Shown here piece after piece: positions 20,744 through 26,491 of a DNA stretch of 26,491 nt. How positions within the stretch are numbered: position 1 is the stretch's first letter; each line of letters opens with the position of its first letter. A model generated the notes under the pieces. It was not told the DNA's origin and searched no databases. It saw only the letters and a program-made list of their open reading frames with translations. The stretch is taken from positions 1-26,491 of the IMG/VR virus record IMGVR_UViG_3300043409_000639; one strand, 5' to 3'. The stretch comes from a virus. Position numbers and translations under genes: made by a program.

Positions 20744-22161
20744 TATTTAATCCCTGCGGCTTTTTTGTAAGCATCGGCAGCCTCTTTGCTGGGAAACTTA
20801 AATACTTGACCATTTGGCAGAGTAACTATAGCTTGCTCTCTAGCCGGTACATCTAATGGCAGCGCTTGCACGCCATATTTCAAACTTATGTTTTCCCGTA
20901 CCTTTGTCAGTAATCGCACAGCTTCTGTAACATTTTCTATCAATCTTGCAGGCGATTGTTTAAGGCTCAAAGTTTGCAAGGATGCTTGCAATTTATCCCC
21001 TTCTTTTTCAGACAAACTTCCACTTCCTTTAATTTTTGGAATTTGGGCAATAAATGCTTGTGAACTAAGTGCCTCTACAAGTGCTTCAAAGTCAGCAACA
21101 TCCTGATTGGTAGTTGGCAATCTTGATGCTATTGGTCCAGTTGCAGATTCAATGATATCTTTTGGAGTTTGTAAAATCCTTGCTGCCGTATTCAGAAAAT
21201 TATCAACGTCTGCCGATTGATTAGCAACTGTTGCTTTCTGGTCTCTGTCTGCAGCGTCTCGCTTTTCTTTTGCATCATCAATTTTTTGCCGCAATTCATC
21301 TCGCCGAAGTGCGTTTGTTTCTTTGGCTTGTGCTGCGTTAAGCGCTGCAATGCGAGCGTTCTCTCTGTTAATGATAATGTCTGCATCAGTCTTGCGTATA
21401 ACAGCGGCTGACTTGTCAATCTCTGCTTGTTCTTTTCGTTCTGTAAACTTAGCCTCGACCGCCGCCTTGGCTGCGTTTGCCGTTGCTAGTGCGGCATCAG
21501 CGGCTGCTTTCTCCTTCGAATTCTTGGCGGCGTCTTGAGCTACAGTAGCATCTGCTATGGCTTTATCTGCCTTTGCAATGGCTTCTCTTTTTACTTCTGG
21601 TGCTAAGGCCTCGTCCCGCGCCGTTTTCAAGCTCTCGCCAATGCTTTCAAAGAATTCTTTTGCGCCTGGGATGCCTGCTGTGCGAGCTGCCAAAGATTTG
21701 AAAACAATGGCTGGGCCACGCTTTGGATCTGCTGCTGCTGTGGCCATGTCATCAAACAAAGCGGCGTCCTGGTTGTCACCGCTGTTGCGTGCGGCAGTGG
21801 CGCTATCTTGCAGAAGTTTGATGCCAATTTCCGGGTTTGTTTGCAGTGCCGAAAGGATTCGACCAGTGGAATTCAGTGTGCCTTGCTGCTGCTCTTTGCT
21901 GATGCCTTCCATGAATGGTCGGAATGCGTTGGCCTGCTCTGGCGAAAGGAGCGAGGCGTAGCGGGCAGCGTCACGCATGGTAGGGTTAGGATTCGTGAAG
22001 AATTTAGCCTGCTCTTGCGCCGCCAACTGTTGCCGCTGTTGCTGCTGGACCATGGCGGCTTGCTTTTGCTGCAACTCGACCATGCCAGCGCCAAGCTGGA
22101 GGCCTTGCAATGATTGAGCAAATGGGTCAGCGACTTGTGCGAGGTAGTTGATTGGTTCCAT
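20743..22161 (-). CDS. Ejection/internal virion protein, P22 gp20-like in position and size
   Basis: A 472-residue, mostly helical protein (P22 gp20 is 471). The N-terminal ~50 residues are Gln-rich (ELQQKQAAMVQQQQRQQLAAQEQ). Residues ~185-310 are Ala/Glu/Lys/Arg-rich and likely a long coiled coil. The C-terminus has a short beta motif VTLPNGQVFKFPS. This composition fits phage proteins packaged in the capsid and injected with DNA. The start follows the stop of the 258-residue gene by 9 nt with an AAAGGCG site. The coding DNA is noticeably more AT-rich than the genes on its right. Confidence 0.65.
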   Translation of the reverse strand: MEPINYLAQVADPFAQSLQGLQLGAGMVELQQKQAAMVQQQQRQQLAAQEQAKFFTNPNPTMRDAARYASLLSPEQANAFRPFMEGISKEQQQGTLNSTGRILSALQTNPEIGIKLLQDSATAARNSGDNQDAALFDDMATAAADPKRGPAIVFKSLAARTAGIPGAKEFFESIGESLKTARDEALAPEVKREAIAKADKAIADATVAQDAAKNSKEKAAADAALATANAAKAAVEAKFTERKEQAEIDKSAAVIRKTDADIIINRENARIAALNAAQAKETNALRRDELRQKIDDAKEKRDAADRDQKATVANQSADVDNFLNTAARILQTPKDIIESATGPIASRLPTTNQDVADFEALVEALSSQAFIAQIPKIKGSGSLSEKEGDKLQASLQTLSLKQSPARLIENVTEAVRLLTKVRENISLKYGVQALPLDVPAREQAIVTLPNGQVFKFPSKEAADAYKKAAGIK

Positions 22162-22170
22162 GGTGCGCCT

Positions 22171-22947
22171 TTAGAAGCTCAAGCCAAGATCTTGATTGCC
22201 GTATGCAAGGCCAGAGCCAAAGCCAGAGGAGCCGAGTGGGGTTTGTGAGAATCTGGCTTGCAGGCTTGAGGCGTCATTGCCAAAAAGATTGCCAAACCCA
22301 CCCGCACCTTGAAGTGCGCCGAATGCTTTGTTGATGCCGCCAGTGAGTGCGCTTTGCTGGCCGAGGATGCCGCCAGCTTCGGCCTGTCCTTGCCGCCCAA
22401 GTAGGGTGGCAATGTTGGTTCCTGTGGACATGCCAGCATTGCCGACGCCGGCTGCTGCGTTCTGGCCAATGGAGGTCAAACCACCGAGGCGGCCGTATTG
22501 CTGTTCAATCAGGCCGGAGAGGAGTTGAGGCCTAAATTGAGCAAGAGCGGCTTGCACGTTGCCGCCACGCAGACCGCCAGTAGCTGACGCATTCTGGAGG
22601 ATGGCGTTTTCACCTTGCTGCTGGAGCGCAGCAAACTGTGGGCTGCCTTGCAGGGCTGCGATAGCTTGCTGTTGTGCGCCTGGCGCACCTAGTCCAAGCA
22701 AAGCCTGCTGCTGTGCGAGCGCTCCTGTGCCGGCTTCGTTGTAAGGCTGCAAGAGCTGCCGAATGGCATCAAACTGTCGGCGCTGTTCGTCGATTCCGCC
22801 TTGCGCTGCTTGCTGCTGTACTTGTGAGGCTTGGCCTACCGACTCGCTGCCCTCAATTGCTCCACCAAGACCGGCGCCAATTGCACCTCCGACTCCCGGA
22901 AGGAAGAAGTTGCCCGCAATGCCGCCTAGTACGCTGAGTAGACCCAT
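22171..22947 (-). CDS. DNA transfer (ejection) protein, P22 gp7-like
   Basis: A 258-residue protein. The N-terminus is a glycine-rich hydrophobic stretch (LLSVLGGIAGNFFLPGVGGAIGAGLGG) like the membrane-active start of gp7-type ejection proteins. It is followed by DEQRRQFDAIRQLLQPYNEAGTGALAQQQALLGL, a pattern typical of annotated phage DNA transfer proteins of the p32/gp7 kind. The rest is Gln/Ala/Gly-rich. It would be packaged in the head and ejected first to help form the DNA channel. A GAGGTG site precedes the ATG. Its place ahead of the gp20- and gp16-like genes matches P22 order. Confidence 0.75.
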   Translation of the reverse strand: MGLLSVLGGIAGNFFLPGVGGAIGAGLGGAIEGSESVGQASQVQQQAAQGGIDEQRRQFDAIRQLLQPYNEAGTGALAQQQALLGLGAPGAQQQAIAALQGSPQFAALQQQGENAILQNASATGGLRGGNVQAALAQFRPQLLSGLIEQQYGRLGGLTSIGQNAAAGVGNAGMSTGTNIATLLGRQGQAEAGGILGQQSALTGGINKAFGALQGAGGFGNLFGNDASSLQARFSQTPLGSSGFGSGLAYGNQDLGLSF

Positions 22948-23026
22948 AAAAACACCTCAATATTCATTGGATGCCGCTGGTAGCGTTTTCCTCAGCGACT
23001 TGATTTTCACACATTTTGACAACCCG
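22948..23026. other. Short intergenic gap among virion genes
   Basis: A 79-nt gap, the largest inside the leftward virion operon. It contains the GAGGTG ribosome site for the gp7-like gene. A TTGTCA hexamer on the minus strand (23022-23017) could be a -35 box, but no acceptable -10 lies at the right distance. No terminator hairpin with a T-run is visible. I see no gene in it. Confidence 0.4.
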
Positions 23027-23428
23027 TCAATCTTCCATCTCAAATTCACGCTCTTCCCAGGCCTGGCAGACGCGCAGATCGTGGCAGACGAACTCGAACT
23101 TGTTGCAGTAGCCTCGGAACCCGGCCTCGGTGTCCCAGTCGTTGCGAGGTATGCGCTCCATTTTAGCCTGCGTCATGGTGCTGTTGTCGTAGTACTCGCA
23201 GTTCGAGCACCGGCGCCGCCGAGCCTCCTTCTCGTCCACCTGCATGGCCTTGCCAACAGCGACCCAGAAGACCTTGTTGGCCGTTGGCTCGTTGGATGGG
23301 CTCTCAGGGCCGAGCATCCAGTCCTCGATGACGGTATCGGTGTTCTTCTTGTTCTCGGCTGTGGTGATGAACTCCTCGCCCATCGGCAGGCCTGCGAAGC
23401 CCTGGGGGATGACCATAAATTCTTTCAT
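23027..23428 (-). CDS. Cysteine-rich phage protein, 133 residues, possible metal or Fe-S site
   Basis: The N-terminal half (MKEFMVIPQGFAGLPMGEEF, then an acidic TDTVIEDWMLGPES) is followed by a cluster of cysteines: RRRRCSNCEYYDNST, RGYCNKFEFVCHDLRVCQAWEER. The C-x2-C...C...C...C pattern with intervening aromatics recalls small Fe-S (HiPIP-like) or zinc folds. It sits in the position of P22 gene 14, a head-maturation gene, but does not resemble gp14 in any way I can see. An AAGGAG site precedes the ATG. The role in a virion operon is unexplained. Confidence 0.65.
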   Translation of the reverse strand: MKEFMVIPQGFAGLPMGEEFITTAENKKNTDTVIEDWMLGPESPSNEPTANKVFWVAVGKAMQVDEKEARRRRCSNCEYYDNSTMTQAKMERIPRNDWDTEAGFRGYCNKFEFVCHDLRVCQAWEEREFEMED

Positions 23429-23441
23429 GCTGTAGCGCTCC

Positions 23442-23777
23442 TTAAGTGATTTCGCGGCCTGATGCGCGGATGGTCAGCGATGTGGCTGCGCTGGCAATGG
23501 TAGAGATGAGGCCACCGGACTCCAGCGCTTGACCGACCAACTCCGGGAACGTGTAGGTCTCGTCCGGTGCAATGCTGCGAGTGTCCACGATCAGGTTGGC
23601 CGCGCCAGCGCTGCCGCCACTGGTCACCAGGTTGACGCCGATCGTTACGTTGCCGCCACTGGTGTTGGTGGCGGTGAATTTGTCGATGATCGCCTTGCAG
23701 TTGATGGCGGTGTACTGCGTGGTCTGGCTGTTCTCGGCCTGCTTTGCTGGGATTAGGACTTTGACGGTTACGGTCAT
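23442..23777 (-). CDS. Small beta-rich virion protein, 111 residues
   Basis: The protein is nearly all beta-prone: MTVTVKVLIPAKQAEN, TTQYTAINCKAIIDKFTATNTSG, NVTIGVNLV, TRSIAPDETYTFPELVGQALES, TSLTIRASG. The 'FTATNTSGGNVT' and 'APDETYTFPELVGQ' motifs mark a family of small phage structural proteins, perhaps neck or decoration proteins. There is no clear Shine-Dalgarno site, and it starts 9 nt after the end of the upstream gene, so translation may depend on coupling. Confidence 0.65.
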   Translation of the reverse strand: MTVTVKVLIPAKQAENSQTTQYTAINCKAIIDKFTATNTSGGNVTIGVNLVTSGGSAGAANLIVDTRSIAPDETYTFPELVGQALESGGLISTIASAATSLTIRASGREIT

Positions 23778-23785
23778 GATGGCTT

Positions 23786-25024
23786 TTATTGCTCGGTTTG
23801 AGTGACGGCAAGGATGACGGCTGGCGCTGCTGGGGCAAAAGCGGTAGCCGCTACGGTTGCAATACTAACGTTAGTATTATCTGCGGCATACATTACTTCA
23901 ATAAAATCACCAGCAAGCAAGGACGCAACTTCATTTAGCGTTACTACCAAATACCCATTGTTCAGCGTGATAGATGCAACTCTAGCTGAATTTGTAAAGT
24001 TAGTGGTTCCGTTAAGTCTAAGCCAAACCCAAATAGACTTTTGAGCCGCATTGTTGGATGTAATCTGTACCGAGCAGGCAATGTTGTACAAGCCAGCCTG
24101 GGCAACAATAATTTGCGATGTTGTTCCACCAATAGAAACACCGTTAGCAATTTGCGTATTGGTAAATAATAATGGATAAGCTGTATTTATAACTGCCGGG
24201 GACTGGCTATTTGTTTTGGTGAATTCGCCGTAATAAATTTGCTGTTCAATGGTTGGGCGTACAAATATAACGCCAACGGTGGCGCTTACGTGCAGAACGG
24301 CAGCGATTGGCACCACGCTATTGGGGGCGGTTGGCTTGACGTTTGTGAGCGCTCCGGCTACCGTTGGCGAGGCGTACAAAATGTCGCCCACCGAAAACGC
24401 GCTTGTATCTACGTCCCGAACGTAGCCAAAAGTTGTGCAGTAGCCTTTTTCGCCACTGTCCGGTAAATCGTGCGTCATCACGCCCAGCACGTACAGGGTT
24501 GGCGTTGCCCCATCTGCCAAGTAGGGTGCGACCTCTAGCGTATCGTCTGGCCCTACGCCAGTGAACCCGGCAACCGTGCCGTTTGGGATGGTTGAGCCGG
24601 TGTTGTTTTGAACCCTGGCGTAGGTTTCTAGCCCGATCTGCTGCACCACGTCATATTCCATGCCGAGGTCAGCGGTTTGATCTACATCATTCCAAGCCAG
24701 CCGCGCCATGCGGGAAACGTGTGGTGCGGATTGATCGAAGTCGATGTAATCAGTAACAACAGAGTTGTTGTTCTCAATGACTGGGGCCGCCGCCAGCAGT
24801 TCTACTGCATTGGCAATGCGCGTGAGTTGCGCCAGTGCATCATTCGCCGTGGCTTGGGCGTTGCCGGCAGCGATGTTGACCTCCAGCACCCCATCAGGCC
24901 CGATGGCATCAACAACCGCAAACAACAGTTCAAACTGTCTGATCTGCTGCTGGTCGGTCAAAAACTGCGCGAGCTGATCCCGCGTCAGATTGAGCTTCCG
25001 GGAGTTCGGCGCGGTGGTTGCCAT
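23786..25024 (-). CDS. Virion protein with C1q/TNF-like C-terminal knob; possible tail needle or head fibre
   Basis: A 412-residue protein in three parts. Residues 1-~75 are helical (LNLTRDQLAQFLTDQQQIRQFE; NAQATANDALAQLTRIANAVELL) and may trimerise as a coiled coil. Residues ~120-260 form a beta domain (IPNGTVAGFTGVG, FSVGDILYASPTVAGALTNVKP) seen in several phage head-fibre proteins. Residues ~262-412 have the jelly-roll pattern of C1q/TNF-like knobs (YPLLFTNTQIANG, IIVAQAGLYNIACSVQI, IWVWLRLNG, EVASLLAGDFIEVMYAAD). It follows the gp10-like gene, the slot of the P22 tail needle gp26; the Sf6 needle also ends in a TNF-like knob. Receptor contact or tail plugging is inferred. The knob-coding DNA (23830-24240) is much more AT-rich than the rest. 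Confidence 0.7.
   Translation of the reverse strand: MATTAPNSRKLNLTRDQLAQFLTDQQQIRQFELLFAVVDAIGPDGVLEVNIAAGNAQATANDALAQLTRIANAVELLAAAPVIENNNSVVTDYIDFDQSAPHVSRMARLAWNDVDQTADLGMEYDVVQQIGLETYARVQNNTGSTIPNGTVAGFTGVGPDDTLEVAPYLADGATPTLYVLGVMTHDLPDSGEKGYCTTFGYVRDVDTSAFSVGDILYASPTVAGALTNVKPTAPNSVVPIAAVLHVSATVGVIFVRPTIEQQIYYGEFTKTNSQSPAVINTAYPLLFTNTQIANGVSIGGTTSQIIVAQAGLYNIACSVQITSNNAAQKSIWVWLRLNGTTNFTNSARVASITLNNGYLVVTLNEVASLLAGDFIEVMYAADNTNVSIATVAATAFAPAAPAVILAVTQTEQ
23861..23878. repeat. 18-bp perfect palindrome inside the knob domain gene
   Basis: AATACTAACGTTAGTATT equals its own reverse complement. It lies in the 3' part of the C1q/TNF-like knob coding sequence, in its AT-rich section. It could be a protein-binding site, a recombination joint or chance. 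Confidence 0.7.
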
Positions 25025-25027
25025 GGA

Positions 25028-26491
25028 TTAGAACGCCAGCGCTTCTAGCTGGGCCTCTAGCCTGGCGAATGACACGTGGGCGCTACTGTCGCCCCGGAAG
25101 CGCTGGATGCGCCAGTTACGCATGTGGCCCTGCTGGAACCATGCCAGGCGCTTCTTGGTGTCGCCTGTGGTGCCGACTGAGATGAACCTGTCCTGGCTCC
25201 ATGATCTGCCGTCCACCGAATAGCTCGTGCTGATCTGCGGGTTTCCTAGTGCCGCTGAATTCGGAACAGCGAGCTCGAGCAGGATGTATTCGCCATTCTC
25301 TTGCAGCAAAAAGAACCCGTTTTCTTGGAGCAAGCCGTTGACCACCTGCGTGGCCAGGGCAACGCTTCCCGTCAATGCCACCAGTTCTAGCTTGTTGAAG
25401 ATGGCGCCGTTGCTCTCGTTATAGACGATGAGCGTGCCGAATTCCCAGCGCACCTGCTGGTCCCAGTGGTGGCCGGTGTCCTGCACAAGATACCCGATGG
25501 CGCTGGACTGCGGATCGCCGACCAGCCACTTGTTGTAGCACCAGACAATGTTCCTGGCCCGGTACTGCGCGATGCCGGTGGTGGTGCTGGCCAGAACAAA
25601 CCAGACCTGCTCCTGCAACTCTCGCGAGGCCGATGCGTCGTAGACCAGCGTTTGGTCTGGCAGGTGAACGTAGAGGTGTTCGTGAGCCTTGTCGTTCCTG
25701 GCCTCCAGCTTTACCGTGCTCAGTTGAGCCTCGGTGTACCGCTGAAGAATGTTGTCGATCTCTTGAGTGCTGACCTTTGTTGTCGTTGCGGAGACGCCAA
25801 GATAGATGCCGGGTGCCTCGTTCCGCCCGCCGCCAAGGAAGGCCATCGCATCAACAAAAACGCAGCAGGCCTGAGTGCCGATGCAGCCCTTTTGAATCTG
25901 AGCGCCCTCGATCCTTGCGAACGGGAAGAGATCGCCGCCCACGTTGTTGAAGACCTCGATGGTGTGCCGATTGAGAGCGTAAACCTCGTTGCGGAGCTTG
26001 AGCAGCGCCAGTATTGGGTCGGGGTCCGCTTCGCTTGACCCGTACTTGAGCGGGTTGACGGCGAATGGATCGTTTAGCTCTGTGACGATCAGGTACTGGC
26101 CGTCGGTGGTCATGAAGTAGCCATCGACCCAACAGAAGTCAATCACGAAGCCCAGGTCCGGGTCTGTGACTTGCAGCAACCCTGCAGTGCTGTTCCAGTA
26201 GTACAGGCGGCCACCGGACGCGACCGCCAGGCTGGTGAAGCTGTAGTCAAAGGTCACCAAGTTGGTAGTTGGCCCGCCAACGTCGCCCAGGACGGTTACA
26301 GCGCCGCTGCTTGAAACTGACACCAGCTTGGTGCCCATGACCCGATAGCAGATGTTGTTCCACTCAATGCCGCCGCGGTCAATGCCCGGCCCTGTCCCAT
26401 TGGCGACAATGCCATCACCTGGGCGAAGGAAACCATTGCTGATGCCGCTGACCTTTGGCACGGGCACCAGATTGACGGGGTAGCTGGTGCG
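25028..26491 (-). CDS. P22 gp10-like packaged-DNA stabilisation / tail hub protein (5' end outside window)
   Basis: At least 487 residues, open to the right edge. The family match is to phage stabilisation proteins (PF11134, P22 gp10), which bind the portal assembly after packaging and hold the tailspikes and needle. Gp10-like features include YPVNL at the edge (compare LPVNM near the gp10 start), NNICYRVMGTKLVSV, DGYFMTTDGQYLIVTEL, LKLRNEVYALNRHTIEVFNN, IQKGCIGTQA, and HLYVHLPDQTLVYDAS. The body is probably a beta-propeller. The GTG at 26467 is not the real start: the frame stays open through eight more codons, and these already look gp10-like. An unusual duplicated LLQENG motif lies near the C-terminal third. 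It is the first gene of the visible leftward virion series. Confidence 0.87.
   Translation of the reverse strand, partial: RTSYPVNLVPVPKVSGISNGFLRPGDGIVANGTGPGIDRGGIEWNNICYRVMGTKLVSVSSSGAVTVLGDVGGPTTNLVTFDYSFTSLAVASGGRLYYWNSTAGLLQVTDPDLGFVIDFCWVDGYFMTTDGQYLIVTELNDPFAVNPLKYGSSEADPDPILALLKLRNEVYALNRHTIEVFNNVGGDLFPFARIEGAQIQKGCIGTQACCVFVDAMAFLGGGRNEAPGIYLGVSATTTKVSTQEIDNILQRYTEAQLSTVKLEARNDKAHEHLYVHLPDQTLVYDASASRELQEQVWFVLASTTTGIAQYRARNIVWCYNKWLVGDPQSSAIGYLVQDTGHHWDQQVRWEFGTLIVYNESNGAIFNKLELVALTGSVALATQVVNGLLQENGFFLLQENGEYILLELAVPNSAALGNPQISTSYSVDGRSWSQDRFISVGTTGDTKKRLAWFQQGHMRNWRIQRFRGDSSAHVSFARLEAQLEALAF

Noticed and set aside
25028-26467. gp10-like protein starting at the GTG at 26467
   Set aside because: The frame stays open to the window edge, and the extra residues (YPVNL) resemble the gp10 N-terminal region, so the gene is cut by the edge.
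1-26491. tRNA genes, insertion sequences, attachment sites or integrase
   Set aside because: By eye I found no cloverleaf with conserved GTTCRA arm, no transposase or integrase motif and no terminal inverted repeats. A tRNA search program could still reveal a divergent case.

Overview
The window is part of a tailed double-stranded DNA phage (or prophage) genome. The right half reads as the virion-assembly arm of a short-tailed, P22-like podovirus. The left half carries replication, recombination, accessory and lysis genes. No host gene, tRNA, integrase, terminase, portal or coat gene is visible; the head genes probably lie beyond the right edge. The GC-rich coding sequence, Shine-Dalgarno sites and gene families suggest a proteobacterial host, perhaps in the Burkholderiales. 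That host guess rests on general resemblance only.

Layout. (1) Positions 1-221 are non-coding and hold an iteron-like cluster of GTACCC hexamers plus a large hairpin, beside the 3' end of a primase-helicase gene. (2) A leftward pair follows: a small helix-turn-helix regulator (2152-2343) and a Toprim-RepA-type primase-helicase (222-2168). (3) A divergent control region with A-tracts (2344-2478) precedes a long rightward operon. Its first part (2479-8544) is a recombination/DNA-processing module: AAA_24/Sak4-like ATPase, a small helical protein, a DUF669 SSB-like protein, an HTH protein, a Cas4-like iron-sulfur nuclease, a DNA methyltransferase, an SF2 helicase with a zinc finger, and a VRR-NUC nuclease. 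Most of these genes are joined by ATGA, TAATG or TGATG junctions. (4) Positions 8608-10100 hold a packed set of very small genes, including two single-span membrane peptides of 24 and 34 residues and a zinc-ribbon gene overprinted by a second gene in another frame. (5) Lysis genes follow: a T4-type lysozyme (10091-10510) and a 3TM-type holin (10501-10884). (6) Another run of small accessory genes (10881-12738) includes members of a repeated 'MNERIR...HFG' family.

(7) From 12738 to the right edge every gene runs leftward. In transcription order the series is: a P22 gp10-like DNA-stabilisation/tail protein (cut by the window edge), a virion protein with a C1q/TNF-like C-terminal domain in the slot of the P22 tail needle, two small proteins, and three ejection-protein-like genes of 258, 472 and 677 residues that resemble P22 gp7-gp20-gp16 in order and size. 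Next come an 867-residue tailspike joining a P22-type head-binding domain to an SGNH hydrolase, a fibre-like protein, a DUF7936-like protein, a double LamG-domain protein, and two small membrane proteins. The two transcription units meet at 12733-12738 with overlapping coding ends and no visible terminator.

The most interesting points are the SGNH tailspike, the sharp base-composition steps at receptor-domain boundaries, the iteron cluster, the overprinted zinc-ribbon gene, and the Sak4-like/SSB/Cas4-like/helicase/VRR-NUC module. I do not see clear evidence for a wholly new system. The 8.6-12.7 kb cluster of small genes is where unknown function is concentrated.
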